DNA of 64,000 bases from Halichondria panicea (GCF_963675165.1 NC_087380.1:4772571-4836570), one strand, 5' to 3'; counted from the first letter of the stretch, positions 35,391-47,754 are shown. Numbers and translations are program-made. The notes: a model not told the origin generated them from the sequence alone.

Positions 35391-36301
35391 AACAATAACA
35401 CTCCTTTGTAACGTTAGTGAGCTATGTAGGAGAGAGAAACGGAAGTAGATTTCACCTCGATTAAACATCCGTGCCTCGCCTAACGATGGTCCCCAGGAAC
35501 TTCGCGGGTTATTGGTTGTCACTAGTATTTTGTATCCAGTGCAACTGTGCTTTATATAGATAGTAAATAATTATTGTTCAAGCTCTATTTACCGTTGCAA
35601 CATCTTCTTCATTTCCCTTTTTCTCTGAAATGATTAATGTTTAGGTCGTATACTTCAGTATGCTTGTTGGTAAATCATGTGGTATCACCCCAGAAAATTA
35701 GTCATACATCAGCTGGTAATTAGTGCTAGAGCACCACCCTTTTTTGGGAATACGCTCATACTAGTTTTGGATCAGGTGGATGTATAGCTTGTGTGCATGA
35801 ACTCATAATTGTTATTGGCCCGTTAGTAGATTGTGGTGAAGGCCTTATCTACTACAAATGCTGTACATCTATAATTATTTTATATAGCAATACCTCGCAA
35901 GCCGAAACTTACCGAGTACGCTGAAGAAAAGAAGACAAAAATACCTCTCCCCTACACGTCACTCCCCTACACGTCACCACCCTCATAAATGTTATCGGCT
36001 GTTCCGGCTATATGTACACCCTCACCAGCTTCTCTCCATCTAAGACTGTCTGATTAGAGTGCTAAACTAATCATAATTATAGCTATAATAATCATTTACT
36101 TCGTACAATGAAAGTTACATGGTGTATTATGTATCTTGTCATGTGAATGATCACGGTTATTGCCTCAAACTTTCTTTTTCATTTAAGTTGGCAACAAAAG
36201 AGAAGCCTCTGACAGTCACAAATACATTCACAATTTCAGGGAACTAAGCATCCTCTGATGATTAATTTTTATATCTACTGTGAAACAAGTATCCAATACC
36301 A
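35391..36301. other. Non-coding; possible short LTR-end match at 35391
   Basis: TGTAACGTTAGTGAGCTAT at about 35409-35427 resembles TGTAACGTTAGTAAGCTAT at 38969, next to the primer-binding-like site of the Ty3/gypsy relic. Similarity stops after about 19 bp. 35440-35500 resembles part of the MITE interior at 51255-51320. Confidence 0.3.
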
Positions 36302-37000
36302 CTAGCTCTCCTTGCTATTATCCTTACTATTACCATGTACCAATGCACTGTTGATTGTGTCTCTTTCCGCTAATGCAATGAGGTATGGCTGTGCAGGTGT
36401 GTCGGGAACTGATCCTGGATACGCTTCTTCTGGACTTGGTGTGCAGTCTCCTTCTTGAGTCGGAGTTTCAGTGGATCTAGGATATGCCTTCGGTTCCGTT
36501 CGAATGTACCGCGTTCTGTTTCCACTAGATACCCTGAGCATACTGCAGGTGTCCACTTGCAGGTAGCACAGCGTCTCCACCTCTTAGTGGTTTCAGTAAC
36601 TTTCCTTGACGATCATAGTATTTTCTTTGTTTGGCTTTTTGCTTGTTGATATCATCAACATCCTGGAACCTTCCCGTCATTGGAACGTCTATCCAGGAAG
36701 CGTTGAGCAGGGCTTGTAGTCATTCCCCAATCTAGCAAAGCTAGAAATTCCGTGATTCCTTGCAACAGCATTATCGGCCTTGCCGTTTGACTGTGGGTAT
36801 CGGGGTGATGATGTGATATGCTCAGCTTTGAGAATTGCAAATTGGGGTCCGTTGTCCGAGATCACAACCCATTGCCTGATGTGGTTTTGTTGAGGTTTTC
36901 TACCTCAATGTAGTCAGTGACCACGAGTAGCGTTCGTCCATTGAGTTCGCAGAGATCTGCCCCAACCTGCAAGTGGTTCTTGGCTCTGCTCAGGTCGGTA
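36302..37000 (-). pseudogene. Ty3/gypsy integrase remnant
   Basis: Minus-strand pieces around 36890-36750 encode, across frames, a DNGPQF-like segment and HITSSPRYPQSNGKADNAV, the conserved integrase core around its catalytic Asp/Glu. 36580-36302 encodes a Pro/Thr-rich C-terminal tail. Stops and shifts separate the pieces. Confidence 0.65.
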
Positions 37001-37329
37001 TGATAGGCCTTCAGTTCTGTGCTCCAATGTGCTCTTTCTCAAGGGGCGAGCAACTGTGTGCCCTTGAAAACTAGTTCATCTTGCACAGTGAGCTATTCTG
37101 TAACTTTGGACTTGGAGTATGGCCAGCCTAGTCTACTAAGCGCTTGGCTTACATGGTCTTGTCAGGCTACTTGTTTTAGCTCCTGTAATTGGTCTTCCGG
37201 AATAGCCAATGTCATGGTGTGATCAACTTCTTCCAAAGACAGAACAAAATCAATGCTCTGCTACATATCTGGCCCTTTCTTGTACATCACCTTCAGATTG
37301 AGCATTCTCTGCAACCGACTTTGTTGAGG

Positions 37330-38160
37330 GGTTTGAGTACAATTGGCACTAGCGGCTGGTGATCAGTTTCCACATTCACTGGTAGTACTCAAAATGTTCA
37401 CATGCAAACCAACAGCTCCTTCTCGACTTGGGCATAGCGGCCGCCCGTGCCTAACCCAAACTGTGAGCCGTCACACTGGAGGGTGACTTCTTCTTTAACA
37501 TTGCAGTATCTCAACACCGGCGTCTTGACATTTTCTTAATTGTCTTGAATGCGAGTAGGTCCCCAGTTCCGTGAGTACTGCTGCAACGTCTTCGGGTGTC
37601 GGCATCTCCCGGACTGCCTGAACTTTGTGTGGATTCACTTGGAGCCTGTCCAATGAAGGGTGCTTTGGGAAGTCTCAGTCGGATCTTACTCGCAAGCAAG
37701 TAGCGTTCCTTGCATGTCGTGATCCGCAGTTGCCTGTTCTCGAAGAACTGTCAAATCCCACTACAATGAGGTCATCGGCATGCCTCGGGTGCTGAAGAAA
37801 TTCCAAATGGCAAGCGTTTCTATCGGTATCGGCCAAATGAGGTGTTGAATGTAGTAAGTCGAGACGAGTCTTCATCCAATGGGATGTGCCAGAATCCATT
37901 TCTGACATCGAGAAACACTTTGCAGCGTGTTGCAATTGGGGGTAATGTTCTCTTTGGGCTGCTTTGTTTAATTTTTTGGGGACGGATGGGGTTGGTTCAG
38001 TTACTGAGGTGAGTATGTCTTGGTTCTCGAGGTCTTCAAGAGTCGACTTCAGACGGTGCCACAGGCACCTTTCTGGGTGGATGTTGGCCTGTTGTTGGTC
38101 AATCCGTATGTGGTACTCTCCTGGTACAGTTCGATCAGTTCCGTTTGTGTAACAGGTTGT
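37330..38160 (-). pseudogene. Ty3/gypsy reverse transcriptase-RNase H remnant
   Basis: Around 37935-37800 the minus strand encodes CKVFLDVRNGFWHIPLDEDS and, after a frameshift, RLPFGISSAPE. These are RT motifs with a catalytic Asp. Upstream, 38100-37980 resembles the PRKVPVA / EPT leader of this gypsy clade. Downstream near 37500-37330, DGSQFGLG, YAQVEKELL and VETDHQPL mark RNase H. The region containing the YVDD box appears deleted. Similarity is to the K02A2.6-like gypsy group, from memory. Confidence 0.7.
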
Positions 38161-38465
38161 TTTCCAGTGCTTACTGCATATACCAAGGTTCCACCCGTAT
38201 CTGGTTTGTTCAATGAATCATTGTCTAGGTACGTAACCACGCTCATACGCTTTCCGTCCCAGGAGTGGTCACATCTGAATTCCTATACGGTGCTTCGCTT
38301 TCCCCCTCCGAACACTAAGGATTATCTTTCCCACCACTGGGAGCCGCCAGGCAACTATCTTCTTTAGGTATGGGTCTTTAGCGGCTTTCTTGTACGCACG
38401 TCCACTGGTAGTACATTATCGCATGAAGTTTCCACTCTCAAGCACTTGTGTGGTAAACTTCGTCT

Positions 38466-38861
38466 TCACTGTCTTGTTCTTCCACTTGTTTGCTTACCAA
38501 TTAATGCTCTTTTGTACGGAATGAGTGTTTTCGTCCACACATCCAACATTCCTTCACATTTCGTCGATCCTCTTCGCCATGGTTCTACTAGCTTCAGTTG
38601 TTGTGATGTACTTTCGGCTGCTTGGCAAATTTCATCAGTTTTTTGTAAATCTCTCACGCACTCTCGTATGCCAAAAACCAAACGGTCTCTAAGTATTTTG
38701 TTTGGTGTTATTGTACCAAATTCAGCTGTCCCTGTTGTGGCTTCTTGTGTTCTGCGGTTAAACTTATACCACTCGAATGGGTTTCTTGGCTCACAGTGCT
38801 CACAGTATGCTGAATCACCATCAGTGTCCCAGGTGAACGTCGAGTAGACTTCTCGTGCCAA
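38466..38861 (-). pseudogene. Ty3/gypsy gag fragment
   Basis: A 131-codon open frame containing FEWYKFNRRTQ and NKILRDRLVFGIRECVRDL, a helix-rich capsid signature of gypsy-type gag proteins. It lies upstream, in minus orientation, of the RT and integrase pieces, in the expected order. The zinc-knuckle and protease regions were not found. The start is uncertain. Confidence 0.7.
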
Positions 38862-38949
38862 TCACTGTGGACTGGCTCATCTTTGGTGTTCAATGTCGTG
38901 GCTATAGACCAGTGTCTAGTATTCGGTGTCTATGGCTAGGGCTGTAGCA

Positions 38950-38985
38950 TCCCACCGCTGCCACCATGTAACGTTAGTAAGCTAT
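38950..38985 (-). other. Putative LTR end and primer-binding site
   Basis: On the minus strand an LTR-like end ...ACGTTACA is followed by TGGTGGCAGCGGTGGGAT, which looks like a tRNA-primed initiation site just upstream of gag. The LTR body would extend right of 38969 towards 39098, where the piggyBac-type copy begins. No full matching second LTR is seen. Confidence 0.45.
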
Positions 38986-39098
38986 ATCAAGTAGACATTA
39001 ACTTAGAACACGAGGACTGGTCACCAGACCAGTCTATATATAGATCTCACAAATCATAAGATAACGTCACATCCTTCATCAGAAGGTGCCTAACACTA

Positions 39099-39937
39099 TT
39101 AACCCTTTAACCGTCAGATTCTTAATTAACAGTGAAGTGAAATGTCTGTAAATTCTTTATCGGGTTTCCAGAGCAATAAAATGCCTAGCAACTGTATGCC
39201 AATAGAATGCCCATACAACAAGGAATAAAATGGTGCAACATGTGTTGCCATAACAACCACGGTTATTACGCTCACCCGTTTTTATCATTTTAAATGCAGC
39301 GGTGAGATAAAATCAAAAAAATTTTTTGTATGGATCAGCCTATCATATGGTTGACTAAGCTTGATTTTCACATCATAAATAAGATATATCAATTTGAAGT
39401 ACAATACGTACATGTATTACTATATCGGTGAACGATCTATGAAATTTACAAGCTCACATAAAGACTGTTCATTACTGCTAGTTCATACTATACTTACACT
39501 ACACTACTGATATTCTATACTACTTGCCAGAGTCACACAGTGAGCCCTCTCCTGGTCTTTCACCGTCCTGGTCCATACCATGTCATGCATGTCCTCAGTC
39601 CCAGACAGCCTTTGGGACTATCCCCTCTCCTTCATAGGCACTGTCATCACCAGAGGAGACATCACCAGAGGAGACATCGCCATTGCTGTCCTCAAGCTGT
39701 TCAAGCACATCGGCACAAGTAAACAATCTAGCCATAGGCATAGCTATAAACTTCGTGCGGTAAGATGCTAATGAAATTTTAACATAGCAACGTGGCTTGG
39801 AAAATTCTAGACTAAATTCTACAGCTCTTCCTCTATACAGGGATGTGCGTAGTTCGAGCTACTTCTAAGTATCGCAGAATTAGAATTTCGCAAAAAAGTC
39901 ACTTATTGCGGGCGGCCCGTGACGGTTAAAGGGTTAA
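39099..39937 (-). mobile_element. piggyBac-type deletion derivative, copy C
   Basis: TTAA at 39099-39102 and 39934-39937, with CCCTTTAACCGTC and GACGGTTAAAGGG ends. The minus-strand acidic N-terminal exon is retained from an ATG at 39735. It carries a small in-frame duplication of the codons for a VSSGD-type unit and a deletion nearer the end. It abuts the Ty3/gypsy relic on one side and R2 on the other. Confidence 0.75.
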
Positions 39938-40142
39938 TACAGACTGAATAAATGAAAGCACCGCAGGTGCTGATGCCTCGGTGGAGCTACATATACTACT
40001 TTAATAATTTTACACACATGATAAACAATTTAATTTTGCTGCATGCAAAAACTCTTAAGAATGGGTAATGATCGACCATGATTGTTGTTAAAAATGATCG
40101 ATGCAATCTAAAATGTATGGCGCTATATTTGTGCCATAATTC

Positions 40143-40369
40143 AAGGGGGGTATACTTTTTTGCATTAGGGGGTATACTTTTTCATTAGGGGGTATACTTT
40201 TTTTTATTAGGGGGTATAATTTTTCATTAGGGGGTATCCTTTTTTTTATTAGGGGTATACTTTTTCATTAGGGTATACTATTTTCATTAGGGGGTACACT
40301 TTTCATTAGGGGTTACACTTTTTCATTAGGGTATACTCTTTTTCATTAGGGGGTACAATTTTTTTCATG
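40143..40369 (+). repeat. Tandem array (GGGGTATACTTTTTCATTAG)n
   Basis: About ten units of 18-23 bp differing mainly in the length of the T run. This is the left arm array of the foldback element. Confidence 0.95.
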
Positions 40370-41543
40370 AGAGCAGTATAGGAGAACATTATTCAGTATA
40401 CTTTTCACTGGAGCCCTTATTTATATTTATGGGCTCCTGATAAATCGATGACCATTTCCAGAAGACGTTTGACTTATTGATCGACCTTTGACCTGAACAC
40501 AGAAGAAATTCAGAGGAGGCTGGAACCACTTGACCTTAGGTCACTAAACATCAAACTTCTCTTTCAGACTACTTCAATCTAGTTTTAGTGTCAGTAAGTT
40601 TTAAAACGTTATTCTACAGGGGGGGGTTTATTTCGCCAATTTTGTTCAAAAGCAGAGATACGATCATCTTGTACTAGCCTCGATATCGTGAGCGGCTTGT
40701 TCACAGAATTAAAGTGTGTTTATAACTGCATTGTGTTTATAACTGCATGGAACAAAGCATATTTTTCAGCTCTCAATGCGTAGCAGCACCATGAAACGTT
40801 TGTCCGAAGTCCAGAAAGTTTGCGTACCTCTCCTGCTCTTACTGTACAATGGTAATCTAGTTTGAAGTGCTCTAAGACACAGTTTAGGTATTAGAAAGTG
40901 GAACATAAGTATCTTTATCTGTATTGTGTGATCGAAGAGATGGCATTTGAAGGACTCGACTTGGGAACAGACATGTTATGGTTTGTAGAGTGTACTGACA
41001 CCCCCTTTGGAGCTCACTTTCTCATCACTTTGCATATAGTAGCTCTAAAAGATTAATAGCCGATGTCTGGTGTCTCCTCGATCAAGAGCACAGTAACTAC
41101 AAACTCTTTACTGGTGCACACACCCCTTTTGCTCATTACACGCCCCTTTTTAGCAGCCCGCCTCATCCAACGGAAGTGCTGGGCGTTGCCTATTCTATGG
41201 TCAGAGCCAGTTGAGCGTTTCCCTCGAGAACAAGCCGCTCACGATATCGAGGCTAGTACGAGAGCTGACTTTTTATCCTATCTCTGCTTTTGAACAAAAT
41301 TGGCGAAATAAAATTGATCCCCCCCTGTATTTAAAACTTACAGACACTAGTCTGAAAGAGAAGTTTGAAGAAATCCTATTTAATTAACTGACTAAGGTCA
41401 AGTGGTTCCAGCCTCCTCTGAATTTCTTGTGTTCAGGTCAAAGGTCGATCAATAATGAAAATGGTCATCGATTTATCAGGAGCCCATAAATAAGGGCTCC
41501 AGTGAAAAGTATACTGAATAATGTTCTCCTATATACCTGCTCT

Positions 41544-41791
41544 CATGAAAAAAATTTATACCCTAGAAAAAAGTGTACCCCCTAATGAAAAGAGAGTACA
41601 CCCTAATGAAAAAGTGTACCCCCTAATGAAAAAGTGTACACCCTAATGAAAAAGTGTACCCCCTATGAAAAAGTATACCCTCTAATAAAAAAAAGTATAC
41701 CCCCTAATGAAAAAGTATACCCCCTAATAAAAAAAATATACCCCCTAATGAAAAAGTATACCCCCTAATGCAAAAAAAGTATACCCCCCTT
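41544..41791 (-). repeat. Inverted partner array (CTAATGAAAAAGTATACCCC)n
   Basis: Reverse complement of the array at 40143-40369, about ten to eleven units. Units are not in one-to-one register with the left array, so the two have expanded or contracted separately. Confidence 0.95.
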
Positions 41792-42650
41792 GAATTATGG
41801 CACTAATATAGCACCATAAAAATTAATGGCTGCATTAGCAGAGCCTTGCAGCTCTCTTCTCACTCTTGCAGCTACCAATAGCTAGCGTTCTAGTGCAGAG
41901 CTAACTACTAAGTAGAGTAGCAACACTCGGTAAAGAAGTTTGACTACGTGCTCTTCTGCAATGGCATTCCAAGTAAGCAAAACTAGGCATAACTCGAGAA
42001 CGAAGCATTATTTTGAAATTCCACGAATTAAAATCCAAGTAAACATGACTAGAAGCCTATAGAAACTCTCACCAGAAGAGGAACGCCAGGGTCAATAGGG
42101 TCACGTTTAATGAAGGATTAAACATTCTTGTTCTGGGTTCTTGACCTTTGCTGCATATAGCAGCTTAGCGCTTCTGTTCTTTATTTGCCTGCTTGGAAAG
42201 CTTACTATACCTAGATCTATCCAGTGCAGCAAGCCAGTACATCAAAATTTATACCCTAGCCACGGAAGGCTAATTTCCATATCTTGTGGTTTCGAAGAAT
42301 GCAATAAAAGGTCAAAGGTTGCAAGTAAATCCTGGATCTCCTCTCTCAAGCTGATTCCTCTGGGGCGCGATAGCTCAACCAATTTCTGTTGTGATTATAA
42401 AGAGGATCAAGCTATTGGTGGTGCATAAACTCAGGGGCGCGAGGGTAAACTCAGTTTTACATGTAAAACATAGGGCCACGTGGTGTTTTAATTAGTGACC
42501 TTTTGACACTGGCATTCCTCCTCTGAACTCTTGCACTTGATTCGTCCTTGAGCAGCTGTAGCAGTCTACCCACACAGATACACACACACACACAGACACA
42601 CTACCGTATACCTCGCTTGCGCATGCGCACCGAGGCATAATAAGCTACTG

Positions 42651-43320
42651 AATGATATAAAAATAAAGTGGTAAGAAGGAACCCTTACATTGATATTCAT
42701 TTTTTCTGTGACTTTGATTTCTGGGCAAATCAGTACTGGGGGTGCTGGACACTGGTAACACCAAATAAGAACACTAATGACCCAGGTTTGACTAAGATAC
42801 AACAAAACATTGACAAAATGAGTAAGTTTCCCACTTGAGTGTCCCGAGTTTCAAAAAAACTGCCTAGTCTTTGCAAAGAAATAAACAGCCATCCGCTTTG
42901 CCAATATTTTTTTATAGAAGGTCTTGTGTACTAACATTGGCTTGTTTGGACCGACTTTGATTTCTCCGATACCTGCATTCACGTCGAAACAGAGTTCCAT
43001 TCGCATAACTGTGCGTCTCTGAATCGTCGCCAGTATCTCAGTCTAGGCTAGTATTCTCAAGTGGGCGGTAACCGCAAACCTCAGTTAGAATCAGAAGTCA
43101 CTTTTGCATATCATTAGCTCGCATTTTAGATTGAAGAGTTTAGAGCGTGGTGCACGTGAAGCCTCGAAAAGTATCCGCGTTACGCCCTCTAACGTTGTGT
43201 TTCCTCGATCTTTATAACACGCCCACGCCTAGTATATGAGCCACATGTAGCACTTGCTAATGACTGACCATGGCACACCCAGTAAAAATTAATTTATATG
43301 CTCACAAAGCTGTGTGCAAG
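42651..43320. other. No gene recognised
   Basis: It includes a short block near 43165-43215 (ATCCGCGTTACGCC) that recurs in the MITE at 51221-51657. No coding motif is visible. Confidence 0.4.
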
Positions 43321-43355
43321 CATAGATACTATAAATGTAATTTATAGTATCTATG
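43321..43355. mobile_element. 35-bp palindromic micro-element with 7-bp flanking repeat
   Basis: CATAGATACTATAAAT, three bases, then the exact inverse. It is flanked by GTGCAAG on both sides (43314-43320 and 43356-43362). The CATAGAT ends and 7-bp duplication match the P-like transposon starting 83 bp downstream. It looks like a minimal inverted-repeat insertion or hairpin-derived footprint. Confidence 0.65.
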
Positions 43356-43437
43356 GTGCAAGCATGCTGGTTATGACTAAGTATCAAGTTGGGGCGTCGC
43401 CTGGTTACTTAGACCTTGAAATAAAAGTGAGTTGCAC

Positions 43438-43468
43438 CATAGATAGAAGGAAAGGGATTGGAAACGCA
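43438..43468 (+). repeat. Left 31-bp TIR of the P-like transposon
   Basis: Perfect inverse of 48883-48913. Divergence begins immediately after GAAACGCA. Target duplication GTTGCAC precedes it. Confidence 0.93.
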
Positions 43469-45197
43469 TCACGTGATGCTCTATCAATTGAACGTGTGAC
43501 GTCATAACATGGTTTTAGAGGCTAGTTGCGCTTGGTAAGCTACTGGACAGCTGGAAACTCACCCACTGTCTGAAGCGTTTATCTTTTTATGGGAAATTCC
43601 AGCTATGTATTGGGTAGTCTACGCTATGCTGAGCCATAGCAGACTACCTACAGACTCTTAGCTACTGAGTTACAAGGAGTTTTCTCTTGGATTTCTGCTA
43701 TATTGTAAGTTTTGTTCCTATATCATCACACCCCTGGTTTGTGTAATAGGCTGTATTTAGTATGAGGAGAATAGTGTCTAAAATGGGAATAGCTACTTTG
43801 TAGATTTTTCCTAGGTACTTCAGCAAACATATTGTACAAACAGAACAAAATATAGCAGCATGTTTCCGTTCCTCTTACCTTATCCAGCGATGAGCAATAG
43901 CACTATAGTTTTACAGTAATATACGTTAACAGTAGAATGGGAATAGCACAGTTAGATAGCTATACACTTTTTTATGAAGGCTCAATCACTTGTTTTAGTA
44001 CAATACAATTGTGGTTTTATACAATAATTATTGTGGCATTTATGTTATACCCATAGTACTGTATTACAGATTTAGTTATTCAGTACATTGCTAGTAAATA
44101 TTATCAGCAGTTCAAACACAGGACATGGGGAACCTGAAGAGAGCTAGAGTATGGAATGCTAGAAGTGGTCCCTTCAAGTCAAGACAAAGGAGACTGAACA
44201 AATCAAGCATTTCTGTAGAGGATTAATCTAGAGTATATATAGATCTATATCTAATCTGTACCAACATATAATTATTTATGTTGGTGTATATATATACACG
44301 TGCTAAGTAAGTAAAAGTGTAATAATATTGTTCAGGATTGTTGTATATATAGCGATCATGACTGGTATACATGGTGCATGTGTTTGCTCTATTTATACTC
44401 GGTTTATCGTAGAAATCGCTCCAGAACTATCAACTTAATTCAGTCTGGACCATCTCTCTGCCCAGCAGTCAACTCCTTCAAAAACTTGATACTAAAAATG
44501 TGCCTCTTGTATAGTTACTGTATTGTGTTAGGGGAATTCCAATAAATAATGTAGGCCTATAGTGTAGTAAACACCTGTGGCTATAATTATACTGACCACA
44601 GGAGGTCTGCAGGTCGCATAGCTACCGAATTAATTACTCAGTATACACTGAAGGAGATTTGCACGGACTGAAAAACAGCAATAATATTGGAGTATCTATG
44701 GTATCCTCAAGATTTGTAATAGGTTGTATTTTGTTTGAGCAGAAAGCATAAATTGTTTATGGTGCATGTAGATCGTATAACTATATAATAAATAGCTAGC
44801 CAGCATGCATGTATTTAGCCACAAATACTAACCACCCTTTCATGTAAATGCACAGAGCCATGCCAAGAAAACTGCGGTTTTGTCAAAAAAAAAAATGGGA
44901 AACAAAGAAGCAGGCTGAAAATCAAAAACAGGCTCACACAAGCTTTATTTGACATTCACTCATCATTGACCCATTATGGACAGATCAAAGTCAGATTTCT
45001 GACACAAATACATTCAAATCAATAAATTGTGCAAAATTAATTCTCAACCTTCGTCATCCACGCAACCTCTTGTGATTACACATGCTGTAGTTGTGAAAAA
45101 CGATTTCTCGTAGAAGTTAATAGTTCACGGACATGAAGTTCTGCATTTGTCAACTCCCCTCCTTTCTACTGTTCCACAACGTCTCAATAGGTAGTCG

Positions 45198-47546
45198 TTG
45201 GCTCATCTCCTCACAGTCATTGATTCATCGACAGTATGCCCTGGTAACACAGATGAACGCTTTATTGAAATGGCCAAGTCACTCAAAGGAAAGTTTTTGA
45301 CAAAAAGTGGTGAAGTAAGAGCTCCTTCATCTATCAATAAAACGGTTGTTTCAAGCACTATACGAACAAGTGGATGTAAATTTGTTACAACGGGGGAGAG
45401 ATGCTCTGACTGTGAAAATTATCGGAAACAGTTACGTACGGCACATAGTCGCCATTCTCGAAAGTCATCAGATTCTCAGAAATTTACCAACAACAGATAC
45501 TTAAACACACCACAAAAAACACAGAAACTGAAATCACTACAATCGAGGGCGTCAATAGCTGAACAAGAAGTTAAGAGACTAAAATTGAAGATTGATAAAT
45601 TGTCCACTTTGAATGGTGTCATTGTAGACGAGCCTCTCCACCAGGAACTGAGCAGTATCATGACTGAGCAAAACGATTCGATAGCAAGTAAATTTCCAGA
45701 GGGCACATTTAGAGGGTTGTTTTGGAAACAACAAATGAAGGCTGCTCAAGCCACAGATTCCAGACAAATGAGATGGCATCCAACGATGGTGCCTTAATTT
45801 GAAACTTTTGTCGTCATCATCATACCAGTCTTCGCACCTCTGGTTTCATCAAATTACCATCTGAGCGTACTTTGCGGGACTACACTCACTACTTCAAGTC
45901 TAAGACAGGTTTTCAGTCCGAGGTAGACAAAATGCTGGTTGAGGAAGTTTCTCTTGGTAGTTATACAGATTGGCAGAAGTACGTAGTGATTCTCTTTGAT
46001 GAGATGAAGGTCAGAGAAAGTCTGGTGTATGACAAGCACTCTTCACAAGTGATTGGGTTCTAGGTGATTTGAACGACCAGCTGGATGAAATGGAGCGGAG
46101 CGATGTGGAACGTCCATCCATTGCCACTCATATTCTAGGGATTATGGTCCGTGGGGTGTTTAGTGGCCTGCATTTCCCGTACGCTCACTTCCCAACTACT
46201 GGTGTTACGGGTGCCACGCTTTTTTCCCTTGTTTGGGAAGCAATTGAACGCCTTGAACGACTAGGCTTTAAAGTAGTCGCTTTGACCGGAGATGGAGCCA
46301 GCCCAAACCGCAAATTTTTCAGTCTTCACGCAGAATCCCAAGAGGAGATTTGTTACAAGACTCTTAATCCATACGCTACCGAAGATCGCTTTATCTACTT
46401 TTTTTCAGATGTTCCACATCTAATGAAAACAACCAGAAATTGCTGGTCCCACTCTTTTGGTCATGGCTGCACTAGAAAGCTTTGGGTAAGTATACACTTG
46501 TAACTGCATTTCACAAAATGTCAGCCAGTATTGAAATTGTCTTCTAACATGCATGCATATAGATCAATGGGAAGCACATCAGCTGGACCCATCTCCGCTC
46601 CCTGTACCAACATAAACTTATGCTTGCTGAAAGGTCACAAGGGCTTTTTCTTTTGAAAAAGCTCTCCCGAGAACATGTCAATTTGACATCGTACTCTAGA
46701 ATGCGAGTGAACCTTGCAGCAGAAGTAAGTACATCACGTATCGATCTGATTGTGCATGCATGCAGTATAATAATAACTAAGCTACATCCTGCATGCTATT
46801 ATTTTTATTGATGTATTATAGGTTTTAAGTGAGTCTGTTGCAGTAGGATTCAGTTTCTATGACAGCATTGACACAACAGAGACACTGAGATTTGTTTGAA
46901 TGTTTGACAAATTCTTTGACTGTCTCAACGTACGCAATCCCAATGACTATCAGCGGAGAAAGAAGCCAAACTTGAAGCCGTACACAAGCCCAGCTGATGA
47001 GCGACTAAGTGTAAGCTAACACTTTTTTGAGGTATCATCTGCATTTAAATGGCCTTTATATATATATCACAGTGGCTCGAAAACGACTTTCTTGGCTATC
47101 TGAAAGACTGGGAGATCAGCGTGAATGGACGTGAAGATGTTACACCCGCTCAAAGAGCTACCATGTTGCTGAGTAAAGCAACCAGAGAGGGTCTGCATAT
47201 CACTGGTAAAAATAAATTATTTATGAGCTAAACAGATATTCTTGGCAAGTTTACAACTTATACTATAACACTGATGTACTAACATGCAGTTAATTGATCA
47301 CTGTGTGACAATATATAATTGTCCATGCACATGCACACAGTGAAATCATTCGTTGAGCTGACACGATACCTTCTAGGATTGTCGTCAGAGAAATGCCCAT
47401 ATCTACTCAGTGAGCATTTCTCACAAGACCCACTCGAAAACTACTTTGGGCAGCAACGTTCGAGGGGAGGTCGAAACCAAAACCCCACTGTTCAAGCTTG
47501 CCTGACCTCTGCTCAATCTCTTCGGGTACAACTTAGAGGAAACTGA
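45198..47546 (+). pseudogene. P-element-like transposase
   Basis: DDE/RNase H-fold transposase of the P/THAP9 group, which would excise and reinsert the element in the nucleus. Exons inferred from GT-AG joins that keep frame: 45198-46485, 46563-46724, 46822-47010, 47073-47205, 47341-47546. An N-terminal coiled coil (EQEVKRLKLKIDKLS) precedes MRWHPTMVP. The RNase H core shows IKLPSERTLRDYTHYF, VILFDEMK with the first catalytic Asp, and ALTGDGASPNRKFF with the second. FFSDVPHLMKTTRNC follows, then the presumed GTP-binding insertion (ISWTHLRSLY...EHVNLTSYSRMRVNLAAE). The C-terminus DPLENYFGQQRSRGGRNQNP carries the probable final Glu. Lesions: frameshifts at about 45797 and 46062 and a TGA at 46897. 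No THAP zinc finger is visible. An ATG at 44860 (MPRKLRFC) could be an earlier exon. Confidence 0.85.
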
Positions 47547-47754
47547 CGCCGTAAGAAGCGATTGTTTCCTGAAGAGGTTGTTGAAGATACCCCACTTAAA
47601 AAGAGGCCAAGGAATAATTAAGATTGTGATAGTTTCTGTTGTTCATGCATGTATACCATCCAATACTACGTATACACTTTTATTAACATTGATGAATATC
47701 AAAATCTGTTTTCATCGTGCATGCATTGAAGGAACATAATACATGTATATAGAA

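Larger units (their letters stand above)
40115..41818. mobile_element. Foldback element with tandem-repeat arms
   Basis: 1.7 kb with near-complete inverted arms (about 40115-40710 and 41225-41818) and a spacer of about 500 bp. Each arm begins with a GGCGCTATATTTGTGCC/GGTGCTATATTAGTGCC-type end, then about ten tandem units of roughly 20 bp. Next come conserved blocks such as GGAGCCC...GGGCTCC and CTCGATATCGTGAGCGGCTT. It is flanked by AAAAT (40110-40114 and 41819-41823). The R2 copy at about 55300-55330 (inverted) has this site once, so AAAAT is probably a 5-bp target duplication. No transposase is present. The spacer is a diverged copy of 790-1150. Confidence 0.85.
39944..42650 (+). repeat. 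Dispersed repeat R2, copy C, interrupted
   Basis: R2 sequence at 39944-40114 continues at 41819-42650 after the foldback insertion. Near the outer limits TGCCTCGGTG (about 39974) and CACCGAGGCA (about 42628) are inverted. The right part ends with CACTACCGTATACCTCGCTT, as in copy A. It is non-coding; the 42141-42428 ORF has no motif. Confidence 0.7.

Noticed and set aside
40143-41791. CRISPR-like array of repeats
   Set aside because: Units are contiguous without spacers, vary in T-run length, and are mirrored as arms of a foldback element in a eukaryotic genome.
42566-42600. CA-rich tract as part of a gene
   Set aside because: Simple repeat within R2; the overlapping minus ORF has no motif.
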